NCBI GenBank assembly: GCA_965221595.1
Contig: OZ244900.1
Coordinates: 372,001-436,000, forward strand
Source of the DNA: JAAXGX01 sp965221595
GTDB lineage: Bacteria > Acidobacteriota > Vicinamibacteria > Vicinamibacterales > UBA8438
DNA: 64,000 nt
Direction: 5' to 3'
The notes under the pieces were generated by a model, which searched no databases, was not told the origin of the DNA, and saw nothing but the letters and a program-made list of their open reading frames with translations. Of the stretch, positions 51,282 to 60,074 are shown one piece after another (position 1 is the first letter of the stretch; each line of letters opens with the position of its first letter). Both the position numbers and the translations under genes were made by a program.

Positions 51282-53180
51282 CTACCCACCCCGCCGGCGC
51301 CAGAGCACGCTGACGGCCCAGTCGATGTCGAGCTGCTCGCCGCGCCAGGCCGGTGTCGCCGTGTGCGGGCCGAAGCGGATGCCCGCTCGCGCGAGCCGCG
51401 CCGTCACCGGTGCCAGCGGTACGCCGGTCACGGTCGGCGCCGCGGGCACCTCCGGCAGCGGCTGGCCGTCCGGCCGGACGAAGTGCGCCTCGCCGTCGTC
51501 GCCGAGCGTGACCCTGAAGCCTTCCTCGTGGACCGCGCGGTGATGCCGCCGGCAGAGGAGCACCAGGTTGTCGATCGCCGTCGTCCCGCCGCGGGCCCAG
51601 TGGCGGATGTGGTGGCCATCGCAGCGAGTGGCGGTGCACCCGGGGAAGCGGCAGTGCCGGTCGCGGGCGACCAGTGCACGGCGCAGCGCGGGTGAGAGGG
51701 TGCGCGTCCGGCGGCCGACGTTCAGTACCTCGCCGGCCGGCCCGTGGTGCATCGTGACCTTGGCGGCGTCGCAGGCCAGCCGCCGGGCCGTTTCGGCGGA
51801 GACGCGGATGCCGCCGGCCTCGTCGAGTGCGGACTGGCCGCGGGTTGCGGCAGCAGGAGCGGCGGCGGGCTGCGCCGTCGCCGGCACGCCCGCGCATGGT
51901 ATGGCGTGATGGGTTGTGGGCCTCGCCGTCGCCGGCTGCGGCGTGTCGGCGCACGGCGGGTTGGGGGTTTGCGTGGCGGCCGAAGCTGTCCCCGCCCTGC
52001 CCACGCGAGGTGCGGTGGGGCTGGACGCCGCCGTCGCCGGCGCGGCGTCGGAGTGCAGCGGGGCAGCGGCTTGCCCGGCAGGCGGGGCCGACTCGTCGGC
52101 GGCCTTGTCCGCGCCCGCGCTGCACCGCCCGTACGTTCCCGCGGGAACGTACGGCGCTGGCGCCACAGCGCCGCCGTTCGTGGTCAATGCCGCCTCGTCT
52201 TCGTCCTGACCGTTGCGGTCGCTCGGACACCGCGACGTCCGAGTATTGGGTCCGTCGCTTGCCCTGGTGCCGGAGTTGCCGGTGCCGTTGCTCGGACAGG
52301 GCGCCGTCGCAGCCGCCTCGGGCCGGTCGGCGTCGTCGGCAGTTAGGGTGTCGGCGTCCACGTGAACGACCACCTGGTAGCGGTCGCCGGCCGTTCCCTT
52401 GTCGAGGCCGCCGGCCAGCGCGCACTCGGCCACGGTGCCCAGCGCGTCGGCCCGCCGCTGCGAGACACTCGGCGCCATGCCGTCTGCGGTGTCCGCCGCG
52501 GCCCCGTCTGCATCCACCGGGCTCGGTGCCGCGTCCAGGGCGGCGTCCAGTGCCCGCCGCAGCACGGCGCCCACCTCGGGCGTCAGCCGGCCGCGGACCA
52601 CGACCATGCCGTCGTCGTCCACCCAGGTGTCGAGGGCGCGTGAGTCGTGCTCCTGGCGGTCTTCTGCCGCCTCGGCTGCGCGGTCCACGCGCCGCCAGGA
52701 CCGGACGACCTGCTCGACGTGGGCTGCGGTGCCTGCGAGGGCGAGGTCGAGCAGGGCCTGCTCGGTCTCGGGGGTGGCCACGCGGGTGACGGCGCGGACC
52801 TTCGAGTAGGAGACCTGGCCGCGCTGCATGGCGGCGCTCAGGAGCGGCAGGTCGGCGAGGGCGCGCGCCACGCGGACGTGCTCGCGGGCCGGACCGGGTG
52901 CGAGTCCGATGCGCCAGCTCAGCCAGTGGGCGCAGGAGGCGAAGCCTTCCCAGCCGGTGCGCTCGTCGAACTGGCGGATGAGGACGAGCAGCTCGTAGGT
53001 GGCGGCCTGGATGCAGGCGGCAGCCTCGGCGATGCGGTTGCCCAGGGCTTCGTTACTCGGTTCGGGCTCGTCGCCCGGCACGGGAGGCGGAAGCGGCGGA
53101 CCGGGCGGGCTTGCCGCGGTGGCAACCGGGACCGGCCGGGGGGACGAGGGGACGGGAACGGGGCTGGCAGCAGCAGGCAT
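51282..53180 (-). CDS. DUF222 domain HNH endonuclease
   Basis: 632 residues, ATG at 53180. Residues ~40-270 match DUF222 (13E12-type): LGNRIAEAAACIQAATYELLVLIRQFDE, WLSWRIGLAPGPAREHVRVARALADLPLL, SYSKVRAVTRVATPETEQALL, DGMVVVRGRLTPEVGAVLRRALDAA. A long Ala/Pro/Thr-rich low-complexity middle (~280-440) is followed by the HNH module: LSPALRRALVARDRHCRFPGC, TRCDGHHIRHWARGGTTAIDNLVLLCRRHHRAVHEEGF, with both Cys pairs and the HH. These genes are common, often multicopy and mobile-like in GC-rich genomes; role in DNA mobility or defence is unproven. A perfect 26-bp palindrome (52129-52154) lies in the low-complexity part. Confidence 0.9.
   Translation of the reverse strand: MPAAASPVPVPSSPRPVPVATAASPPGPPLPPPVPGDEPEPSNEALGNRIAEAAACIQAATYELLVLIRQFDERTGWEGFASCAHWLSWRIGLAPGPAREHVRVARALADLPLLSAAMQRGQVSYSKVRAVTRVATPETEQALLDLALAGTAAHVEQVVRSWRRVDRAAEAAEDRQEHDSRALDTWVDDDGMVVVRGRLTPEVGAVLRRALDAALDAAPSPVDADGAAADTADGMAPSVSQRRADALGTVAECALAGGLDKGTAGDRYQVVVHVDADTLTADDADRPEAAATAPCPSNGTGNSGTRASDGPNTRTSRCPSDRNGQDEDEAALTTNGGAVAPAPYVPAGTYGRCSAGADKAADESAPPAGQAAAPLHSDAAPATAASSPTAPRVGRAGTASAATQTPNPPCADTPQPATARPTTHHAIPCAGVPATAQPAAAPAAATRGQSALDEAGGIRVSAETARRLACDAAKVTMHHGPAGEVLNVGRRTRTLSPALRRALVARDRHCRFPGCTATRCDGHHIRHWARGGTTAIDNLVLLCRRHHRAVHEEGFRVTLGDDGEAHFVRPDGQPLPEVPAAPTVTGVPLAPVTARLARAGIRFGPHTATPAWRGEQLDIDWAVSVLWRRRGG
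52129..52154. repeat. perfect 26-bp palindrome within the HNH gene
   Basis: CCGTACGTTCCCG is followed directly by its reverse complement CGGGAACGTACGG, without spacer. It lies in the low-complexity part of the DUF222-HNH gene, where it encodes PYVPAGTYG-like sequence. It could be a protein-binding or self-cleavage site. Confidence 0.6.
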
Positions 53181-53790
53181 GTCCCATCATAACCCCCACT
53201 TTATCAACCGCTTGTGCGGCCTCAGGACGACCGATCGAGCCGCGTGGTAGCGTCGCGCCCTCCGCGGACGGCGAACGGCCGCCAGCGTGCCGCCAGGGCG
53301 CTCGAAGAGGCACCTTTGACACGGGTTGGGCCGCCCGGCACGGCGCCCCGCAGAAGGCTGTCAAGCAGAAAATGCGGCGAAGGGCGAAGAAAGTGACACC
53401 TGCCGCCGCTTCGGCAGCTTGGGGCATCGACTGCGACCGACGCTCCGACGCATGCGACAGGGTCCGTCGCCGCTTCGTGTCGTCAATCGCGCGTCGTCGC
53501 GGTCCCAGCAGCGCGTCACCTGCTCGCGCCCGGTGGCGCCCCCGGTGTCGCGATAAGTGGGCTTCGCCTTCACGACGCCGCGTGCGGGGATCTGGCTGGG
53601 TTGCGGCCTGGTCCGCGCGCTGCGCCTCGCGCTGGTGTTCCTGATCGGCACGGGTGGCCAGCTCTGCCGTGGTCGGCGGCGACGCCTTGTGCGAGATCGA
53701 CCACGGCGACGGCAAGCGCTTCATCGGCCCCCGCGGCGGTCCGCATCCTCACGGCCGCGTGCGTGTCCATCAGCGACAGCGTGTCACGCA
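53181..53790. other. 610-bp region without a recognisable gene
   Basis: Frames on both strands are open but give Arg/Ser-rich text with no domain, signal peptide or ribosome-binding site. It lies upstream of the DUF222-HNH gene and downstream of the double NTF2-like gene, and should hold the HNH promoter. I see nothing else in it. Confidence 0.5.
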
Positions 53791-54654
53791 CTACCGCGGT
53801 GCGAAGCTCGAGCGGCCCTTGATGGCCCAGCGTCCCTCCTGGCGCGTCACGAAATAGAGCGTGTCGAACTGCGCAATCTGCTCCCCGGCGGCGTTGTAGC
53901 GCAACAGCTCCAGGGCGACGTTGACCCCGTCGGCGGACACCTGCACCGGTTGCACGTTGTGCGACGCGGTGCGGACCCAGCCGGTGCTGGCCAGCCGGTC
54001 GAACGTGATGGCGCCTGCGGTTTCCCGGGCCGCCGACGGCTGGACCTGCCCCCCGATGGTGACCCGATAGTGCGGATAGTGCAGGGTGGCGGCATACGCC
54101 TGCGAATCGCGGCGGTTTATCGCGTCCAGGTACGCTTCGACCGCATCCACGGCAGCCCGCCGGCTGGCCTCCGCCACCCGGTCGGCAGCCGGCGGACCGG
54201 CCGAGAACCGCGCCTGGACGCCCCAGCGTCCGTCGTGTTCCGTAATCACGTAGAGCGTCTGCAGGGTCTGAATCGTCCGCCCGGCGGCGTCTACCCGCCG
54301 CGCGCGGGCTGCCACGTGCACCTTGTTGCTGCCGGCCTGCACGACGGTCCGCTCGTCCCAGTGCGAGCGCACCCAGCCGCGGGCGATGAGCGGTTCGAAA
54401 TCCATTCCGGCGGCGTACTCCGCGGCGTCCTGCCACGACCTGCTGCCGGGGGCGCCGGGCGCCTGCCGGGCATGGGGATAGTGCAGCGTGGCAGCGAACG
54501 CGTCGGCGTCCCGCGCGTTCCATGCGGCCAGGTAGCGATCGTGCAGCTCCAGGGCCGCCGGACCGTTGTCGGGGTCGGGTTGCGCGGGCACACCCGCCGC
54601 GGTCGACAACACGACCGCCGCGAGACAGCATGGGAGGCTGGGTGCGAGACGCAT
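53791..54654 (-). CDS. secreted double NTF2-like protein
   Basis: 287 residues; CCGGAGGAGCACCG precedes the ATG at 54654. Signal peptide ends near GVPAQ. Two NTF2-like domains in tandem share the element A-(F/Y)-AATLHYPH: first DRYLAAWNARDADAFAATLHYPHAR, second EAYLDAINRRDSQAYAATLHYPHYR. Each continues into a W-V-R strand (IARGWVRSHWDE; LASTGWVRTASHN) and ends in LYVITEHDGRWGVQARFS and LYFVTRQEGRWAIKGRSS. The internal duplication is clear; both halves keep the HYPH motif, which may line the ligand cavity. It lies 52 bp downstream of the quinoprotein at 54707, so the two are probably co-transcribed. Confidence 0.82.
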   Translation of the reverse strand: MRLAPSLPCCLAAVVLSTAAGVPAQPDPDNGPAALELHDRYLAAWNARDADAFAATLHYPHARQAPGAPGSRSWQDAAEYAAGMDFEPLIARGWVRSHWDERTVVQAGSNKVHVAARARRVDAAGRTIQTLQTLYVITEHDGRWGVQARFSAGPPAADRVAEASRRAAVDAVEAYLDAINRRDSQAYAATLHYPHYRVTIGGQVQPSAARETAGAITFDRLASTGWVRTASHNVQPVQVSADGVNVALELLRYNAAGEQIAQFDTLYFVTRQEGRWAIKGRSSFAPR

Positions 54655-54686
54655 CGGTGCTCCTCCGGTTGCAGCGTTACCTGTTC

Positions 54687-54718
54687 CACTTCACGACGGC
54701 AGCACTTCACGACGGCAG
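54687..54718. repeat. 16-bp tandem duplication across the quinoprotein stop codon
   Basis: CACTTCACGACGGCAG occurs twice in direct succession (54687-54702, 54703-54718). The duplicate carries a second in-frame-looking CTGCCGTCGTGA, so the terminal LPS-stop sequence is repeated downstream of the true stop of the gene at 54707. Confidence 0.7.
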
Positions 54719-56503
54719 CGCGAAAACGAACAGCGTGTTGCCGATGCTCGGCCGCAGCTCCGGCGTCATGCGGCTCTGGGCGTTCGTGGTGCCCGTGGCG
54801 CCCGTGCTCACGGCGACGTACTGACGTCCGTCGACGGCATAGGTGACGGGAAAGCCGGTAATCGGGGAGCCTAGGTTGATCTCCCAGAGCAGATCGCCCG
54901 TTTCCTGATCCAGTGCACGGAAGCGGCCGTTCGCGTCGCCGCCGAAGACCAGCCCGCCGCCGGTCGTCAGGAGCGACGTGGTACCGGCGCGCTGCTCGTG
55001 GCGCCACAGGGTCTCGCCCGTTTCCGCCGAGATGGCGTGGACCACGCCGAGGTGGTCGGTGCCCGGCGCGAGCTCCTCCCGCATGGTCAGGGCAATCACC
55101 GGACTCTCCTCGATGGGCATGGCCATCATCTGCGCGCAGGTGTTGCGCAGCGGGAAGTACATCGCGTTGGTGAGGGGGCTGTAGGCGCCGGCCTCCCAGT
55201 TCCTGCCGCCGTACCAGGTCGGACAGACGGTCGCCGCCTGCCCGGTGGCACGGAAGACGACCTCCGCGTTCGTGGCCACGGCCCCGGTGGCGCCGTCGAT
55301 GCTGCTGATGACGTTCTGGCCGACGGTGGGCGTTGCCCAGAGGAACTCGCCGGTGGCCCGGTCCAGCGTGTAGACGACGCCCGTCTTGCCCGGGATGCCG
55401 GTCATCACCCGGCGCTGTTCGCCCGGTTGCAGCCGCGGGTTGATCCAGCGCACGGCATCCGCCGCCGGCGCGACGGCCGTGTCGACCAGCATCCGCTCGA
55501 AGGGGTGGTCGAGGTCCCAGTGGTCGTTCAGGTGCTGGTAGTACCAGACGATCTCACCGGTGTCGGCGTCGAGGGCCAGCGTCGAGTTGTGATAGAGGTG
55601 CTGCCTGCCCACACCCCCCAGCATGAACTTCGGCGACGGCGACGTCACCGACGTCCCGACGTAGACAAGGTTCAGCGCCGGGTCGAAGCTGGGCACCATC
55701 CAGGCCCCGACGTGGCGCCGCTGCTCATAGGGAACGCCGCCCCAGGTGTCGTCGCCGGGCTCGCCGGGCGCGGGAATCAGGCGGGTGCGCCAGAGTTCCT
55801 CGCCGGTTCGCGCGTCATGCGCGGTGACCACGCACGCGTCCGGACCGCCCTCCGGCAGACACCCGCGGCCCGACACCACCTTGCCGTCGGCGACGATGGG
55901 GCCCGACGTCTGGTGTGCCGGGTGCGTCGTGTAGTCCAGGATCTGCGTCTCCCAGGCGAGCCGGCCCGTCGCGGCGTCGAGCGCCAGCACGTGGCCGTCG
56001 GTGCTCGTGTGCAGGATCGCGTTGCCGTAGATGGCGATGTTGCGGTTGCCCTCGGCTAGCACGGGCAGGATGAATGTCTCGAGGTCGTCCGGACGCGCGC
56101 GGCGATACTCCCAGCGCAGGTCGCCGGTGACCGCATCGAGCGCCTGAATGACGTCGCGCGGGTTCGGCATGTACATGACGCCGTCGTGCACGAGCGGTGT
56201 GCCCTGCTGGCGGCCGGGCGTCAGGCCCCGCGACCAGACCATCCGCAGATCGTCGACGTTGCCGCGGTCGATTTCGTCGAGTGGACTGTAGCCCCAGCCG
56301 TCGAGCGTCCGGCGCCACATCAGCCAGTCGGCCGGGTCGGGCTCCTGGAGCATCGCATCCGTGACGGGGACGAAGTCGCCCTGCGGCTGCGCCTGGGCGG
56401 CGGTGGGGCCTCCCGCGGCCTGCAGCGCCGCAACGGCTACCACCGCCGCCACCGGAAACGGAATGGCAAGCACACAGCGTGACAGCAGACGTCGTTCGTG
56501 CAT
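54707..56503 (-). CDS. PQQ-dependent dehydrogenase-like quinoprotein
   Basis: 598 residues from the ATG at 56503 (GAGGAGTGCCGCG upstream). A signal peptide (VLAIPFPVAAVVAVAALQAAGG...AQAQ) is followed by DWLMWRRTLDGWGYSPLDEI and blades such as ALDAVTGDLRWEYRRA, ALDAATGRLAWETQIL, TAHDARTGEELWRTRLI, LALDADTGEIVWYYQHLNDHWDLDHPFERMLVD. The W-D-L-D-H active-site stretch keeps the catalytic Asp. Later features: YTLDRATGEFLWATP, CPTWYGGRNWEAGAYSPLTNAMYFPLRNTC, and FRALDQETGDLLWEINLGS. No haem motif. It belongs to the PQQ-alcohol-dehydrogenase-like group abundant in Acidobacteriota; substrate unknown. Neighbours are an aminotransferase upstream (63 bp) and the double NTF2-like gene downstream. Confidence 0.87.
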   Translation of the reverse strand: MHERRLLSRCVLAIPFPVAAVVAVAALQAAGGPTAAQAQPQGDFVPVTDAMLQEPDPADWLMWRRTLDGWGYSPLDEIDRGNVDDLRMVWSRGLTPGRQQGTPLVHDGVMYMPNPRDVIQALDAVTGDLRWEYRRARPDDLETFILPVLAEGNRNIAIYGNAILHTSTDGHVLALDAATGRLAWETQILDYTTHPAHQTSGPIVADGKVVSGRGCLPEGGPDACVVTAHDARTGEELWRTRLIPAPGEPGDDTWGGVPYEQRRHVGAWMVPSFDPALNLVYVGTSVTSPSPKFMLGGVGRQHLYHNSTLALDADTGEIVWYYQHLNDHWDLDHPFERMLVDTAVAPAADAVRWINPRLQPGEQRRVMTGIPGKTGVVYTLDRATGEFLWATPTVGQNVISSIDGATGAVATNAEVVFRATGQAATVCPTWYGGRNWEAGAYSPLTNAMYFPLRNTCAQMMAMPIEESPVIALTMREELAPGTDHLGVVHAISAETGETLWRHEQRAGTTSLLTTGGGLVFGGDANGRFRALDQETGDLLWEINLGSPITGFPVTYAVDGRQYVAVSTGATGTTNAQSRMTPELRPSIGNTLFVFALPS

Positions 56504-56566
56504 CGCGGCACTCCTCGCTCGTGGGGAACAATCCACGGCGAAGCAAATCACCGGAATCGGCGGGAG

Positions 56567-57697
56567 TCAAGGAGACAGGGAGGCCAGCAGGCGGCCCAGC
56601 CGGTCGAGACCGGTCCGGAGCGCGGCCGCCTCGCCGCCGAAGCCGATGCGGAAGTACCCTTCCAGCCCGAAGTGCGCGCCGGGCGCGACGAGCACGCTGG
56701 CGGTCTGCCGCAGCCGCGTCGCCAGCGCCTCCGACTCGATCGCGTGCGGGTAGCGGACAAAGGCGATGGCGCCCGCCTCGGGCGGGACGAGGGTCAGCCC
56801 CGCGCCGGTCGCGGCCAGCCAGTCGCGGACGACGACGTAGTGTGCCGCGATGCGCTGCCGCGCGCGCGTCAGCAGGCGCCGCCGCGTGTCGGGCGCCAAC
56901 GCCAGGCGCGCAAGCCGGTCGCTCAGGGCGGCCGGTGCAATGGTCGTGAAGTCGCGCCGACTCCACAGATCGGCGGCGAGCGCGGTCGGGGCGACGACCC
57001 AGCCGATCCGCAGTCCGGCCAGCCCGTAGGCCTTAGACAGCCCGCCCGTAACGACCGCCCGCTCGTAACGGCCCCAGGCCGACGCCGTCAGGCTGGCGTC
57101 GCGCTCGGCGCCGCGGTAGACCTCGTCCGAGAGCACCCAGGCACCGTGCCGCGCCGCCGCGGCGCACACCGCGTCGACTTCGGCCCCGGTCAGCCGCGCG
57201 CCGGTCGGGTTGTTCGGGTTGCAGAGGACGACGAGCCGCGTCCGCGCCGTGACGAGTGTGTCGAGTGCCTCCAGTGCGGGCGCCCAGCGGGCGGCGCCGC
57301 CCGCGCCGTCGAGGCGCAGCGGCCAGGGACGGACGTGCGCCCCGTGCGCGGCAGCCAGCAGGTGCGTCTGCAGGTAGTTGGGGTGCAGCACGACGACCTC
57401 GTCGCCGGGCTCCACCAGGCGCCAGCAGGCGAGGAAGTTCGCCTCCGCGCTGCCGGCCGTGATCAGCACCTGCGCGGCCGACGCGGCCGGGAAGTCGGCG
57501 GCGACGAGCTCGCGCAACTCGACGGTGCCGTTCGTCTGGGTGTAGCCGAGCGGTTCGCGCAGCAGGCGGCCCACGTCGTCCGGCGGGAGCAGCTCCTCGA
57601 GGCGCAAGGGCTCGACGCCGCTCTCCGACAGGTTGATCTCGACCTGATGCTCGTAGCGCGACTGGAGACGCTCGAGGGCGAAAGGCTCGATGTCCAC
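56567..57697 (-). CDS. PLP-dependent aminotransferase, class I/II
   Basis: 376 residues, no signal peptide, so cytosolic. Fold type I landmarks: INLSESGVEPLRLEELLP near the start, YTQTNGTVELRELVA, ITAGSAEANFLACWRL, the cofactor-binding VLCNPNNPTGARL (Asn-Pro-x-Asn-Pro-Thr-Gly), DEVYRGAE (Asp contacting the pyridine N), GGLSKAYGLAGLRIGW (Lys forming the Schiff base) and a C-terminal RIGFGGEA that supplies the carboxylate-binding Arg. The family (aspartate/alanine-type transaminases) acts on amino-acid substrates; specificity cannot be read. It may be first gene of the minus-strand run to the quinoprotein. Divergent from 57772 across 74 bp. Confidence 0.92.
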   Translation of the reverse strand: MDIEPFALERLQSRYEHQVEINLSESGVEPLRLEELLPPDDVGRLLREPLGYTQTNGTVELRELVAADFPAASAAQVLITAGSAEANFLACWRLVEPGDEVVVLHPNYLQTHLLAAAHGAHVRPWPLRLDGAGGAARWAPALEALDTLVTARTRLVVLCNPNNPTGARLTGAEVDAVCAAAARHGAWVLSDEVYRGAERDASLTASAWGRYERAVVTGGLSKAYGLAGLRIGWVVAPTALAADLWSRRDFTTIAPAALSDRLARLALAPDTRRRLLTRARQRIAAHYVVVRDWLAATGAGLTLVPPEAGAIAFVRYPHAIESEALATRLRQTASVLVAPGAHFGLEGYFRIGFGGEAAALRTGLDRLGRLLASLSP

Positions 57698-57759
57698 GTC
57701 GCCCGATCCTACCCGTCGCGGGCGCCGGCGGGGCGCCGGTACGGTGCGAGGCGCTGCAG

Positions 57760-57765
57760 TAGAAT
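57760..57765 (+). promoter_or_regulatory. candidate -10 for a leaderless transcript
   Basis: TAGAAT ends six bases before the ATG at 57772, so the predicted transcription start coincides with the A of the start codon. No ribosome-binding site is present upstream. Confidence 0.35.
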
Positions 57766-57771
57766 GCTGTC

Positions 57772-58881
57772 ATGACGAAAGGCAGCATGGCAGGCGTCAC
57801 CGCCGTAGCACTGGTCGTTGCGGCTGCCGCCGCCGGTCTGGCGCAGTCGGACCAGGTGGCCGGTTTCGAGGTGCCGCGGTTCGAGGTGGATCCCGAGTGG
57901 CCGAAGCTGCCCGACGGCTGGCAGCTCGGCATCACGTCGTCGGTCACCGTGGATCGGCACGACCACGTCTGGATCCTGCATCGCCCGCGGATCCTGCACA
58001 ACCCCTCGGATGCGCCGCCGGTGCTGGAGATCGACGAGGACGGGAACTTCGTGCAGGGCTGGGGCGGGCTGTCGGACGAGTACGACTGGCCGCACTCCGA
58101 ACACGGCATCGCGCTGGACGCGAACGACAACGTCTGGATCACGGGCCACAACCCGTACCCCGGCACGGGCGAAGACAGCAGCGACGACATGCTGCTGAAG
58201 TTCACCCGGACCGGCGAGTTCCTGCTGCAGATCGGCGGCCGGGACACTAGCCGGGGCAACATGGATACGTCGAGCGTACACACCGCGACCGACCTGGACG
58301 TCCACGACGGCGAGGTCTACGTATCCGACGGCTACGGGAACCGCCGGATCATCGTGTTCGACGCCGACACGGGCGAGTACCGGCGCATGTGGGGCGCGTT
58401 CGGGAACGAGCCCCTGGACGATCCGCCTGCCGAGGACCTGCGACGGATGGAACCGGGCGAGCCGGGCGAGGGGCCGCGGCAGTTCTCGGGCACGCCGCAC
58501 AACATCGCGGTATCGAACGACGGGCTCGTGTACGTATCGGACCGCGGCAACCGGCGGATCCAGGTGTTCAGGACGGATGGCACGTACGTCACGCAGGGCT
58601 TCATCAACCGCGACGCCGCGGGCCTGACGACCGCCGGCATCGCGTTCTCGGCCGATCCCGGACAGCGGTTTCTCTATACGCCGGACTTCCATTGGGGCCA
58701 CGTCTGGGTGCTCGACCGCAAGACGCTCAGGGTGCTGCACTGGTTCGGCGAGGAGACCGCCGCGCCGGGCGATTTCCGCGAGCCGCACGACATCGCCAGC
58801 GACTCGCAAGGCAACCTGTACGTTGCGGAGGTAGGCGTCGGCGCGCGGGCCCAGAAGCTCGTCTACCAGGGGACGAAATAG
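57772..58881 (+). CDS. secreted NHL-repeat six-bladed propeller (amidating-lyase-like)
   Basis: 369 residues. Signal peptide (VTAVALVVAAAAAGLAQ). NHL blades: LGITSSVTVDRHDHVWILHR, HSEHGIALDANDNVWITGHN, ATDLDVHDGEVYVSDGYGNRRIIVFD, TPHNIAVSNDGLVYVSDRGNRRIQVF and EPHDIASDSQGNLYVAEVG. The pattern matches peptidyl-alpha-hydroxyglycine amidating-lyase-like and NHL proteins, with His/Tyr at blade entrances that in the lyase bind Zn2+. No amidation system is known in these bacteria, so it may be a lyase or binder on another substrate. Related to the N-terminal part of 45070. It starts without a visible SD, likely leaderless, and precedes the two TPWG genes by 71 bp. Confidence 0.8.
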   Translation: MTKGSMAGVTAVALVVAAAAAGLAQSDQVAGFEVPRFEVDPEWPKLPDGWQLGITSSVTVDRHDHVWILHRPRILHNPSDAPPVLEIDEDGNFVQGWGGLSDEYDWPHSEHGIALDANDNVWITGHNPYPGTGEDSSDDMLLKFTRTGEFLLQIGGRDTSRGNMDTSSVHTATDLDVHDGEVYVSDGYGNRRIIVFDADTGEYRRMWGAFGNEPLDDPPAEDLRRMEPGEPGEGPRQFSGTPHNIAVSNDGLVYVSDRGNRRIQVFRTDGTYVTQGFINRDAAGLTTAGIAFSADPGQRFLYTPDFHWGHVWVLDRKTLRVLHWFGEETAAPGDFREPHDIASDSQGNLYVAEVGVGARAQKLVYQGTK

Positions 58882-58952
58882 CGCGCGCAGCGCGCACGTC
58901 CGGGAACGGACACCGGCGGGCGCTATTCTTTGAAAGTGCTGGGAGGGCAGCG

Positions 58953-60041
58953 ATGAGACGAGCAGGCGCGGTGGGCATCGTCGGCCTGGCGCTGGCCGGT
59001 CTCGGGTGGCTCGGTGGTCCCGCGGCCGGCCAGGAGGCGCCGGCCGGGTCGGTCTGGCCCGTGCTGGAGAACGGCTGGGAGGCGCCACGGACGCCCTGGG
59101 GCGTGCCGGACCTGACGGGCATCTGGGACAGCAAGAGCTCCACACCGCTGGAGCGTGCCGACGTGCACGCCGGCCGCGAGTTCCTTACCGACGAGGAGGT
59201 GCGCGCCATCGACGAGGCGCGGTTGGCAGTGGAGCAGAGCGACGAGGCGCAGGGCCGGGATGTACGCGGCGACCCCGGGACCCAGGCGGACGTCGAGGGC
59301 GCCTACAACAACATCTTCAGCACCGGGCTCGGCGTCCGCTACGGCCGGCATCGACGCACGTCGCTCATCGTCGATCCGCCCGACGGGCAGATCCCGGCCA
59401 TGACCGACGAGGGGGCGGCCCGGCAGGACAGCATCCGCCAGCGTTTCGCCCGCCGGGCAGCCGACGCGGCGGCCGCGGGCATCGATCTGCCGTACTTCGT
59501 CGACATGGAGGATCGCTACGACAACCCGGAGGACTCCGGCTACCTGGAACGCTGCATGGGCGTGACGATTCCCTGCACGGGGGGGCTGTGCGGATTCAGC
59601 CGGATCGTACAGGGCCCGGGCTGGGTCGGGATCTACTACGAACAGGGCCACGGCGGCGGTGCCTACCGCCGCATTCCGCTGGACGATCGGCCGCACCTGC
59701 CGTCGCACATCCGGCAGTGGCTCGGCGACTCCGTGGGACACTGGGACGGCGACACGCTCGTGGTCGACACCACCAACTTCACCGACCGCACCAGCTACAT
59801 GGGGTCGAGCGAGAACCTGCATCTCGTCGAGCGTTTCACCCGCGTAGCGCCGGAGCTGATGCAGTACCGCATCACCGTCGACGACCCGACGACCTGGACC
59901 CGGCCGTGGACCTTGGAGCTGGCCCTGGTGCGGCAGGACGATACCGAGAACCTGATCTTCGAGTCGGCGTGCCACGAGGGGAACTATTCGTTGACCGGCA
60001 TGCTCGCCGGCGCTCGCATCGACGAGCGGACCGGCAGGTAG
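58953..60041 (+). CDS. secreted TPWG-x-PDL family protein, paralogue 3
   Basis: 362 residues; GGGAGGGCAGCG precedes the ATG at 58953. Signal peptide ends GPAAGQ. Motif order: RTPWGVPDLTGIWDSKSSTPL, SLIVDPPDGQIPAMTDEG, a region with LERCMGVTIPCTGGLCGFS (three Cys, more than other paralogues), EQGHGGGAYRRIPLDDRPHLP, IRQWLGDSVGHWDGDTLVVD, LVERFTRVAPELMQYRIT and ESACHEGNYSLTGMLAGAR. The HVV-x-L-x-E-M-x-H element of the other paralogues is altered here to WVGIYYEQGHGGG. Followed by paralogue 4 after 33 bp in the same direction, clearly one transcription unit. Function unknown. Confidence 0.85.
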   Translation: MRRAGAVGIVGLALAGLGWLGGPAAGQEAPAGSVWPVLENGWEAPRTPWGVPDLTGIWDSKSSTPLERADVHAGREFLTDEEVRAIDEARLAVEQSDEAQGRDVRGDPGTQADVEGAYNNIFSTGLGVRYGRHRRTSLIVDPPDGQIPAMTDEGAARQDSIRQRFARRAADAAAAGIDLPYFVDMEDRYDNPEDSGYLERCMGVTIPCTGGLCGFSRIVQGPGWVGIYYEQGHGGGAYRRIPLDDRPHLPSHIRQWLGDSVGHWDGDTLVVDTTNFTDRTSYMGSSENLHLVERFTRVAPELMQYRITVDDPTTWTRPWTLELALVRQDDTENLIFESACHEGNYSLTGMLAGARIDERTGR

Positions 60042-60074
60042 AGCGGGCCGGACGGTAGAGCGGGAGGAAGTGTC

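Noticed and set aside
53053..53724. 223-codon minus-strand frame upstream of the DUF222-HNH gene
   Set aside because: Arg/Ser-rich text with no recognisable domain, overlapping the HNH start in another frame; no ribosome-binding site.
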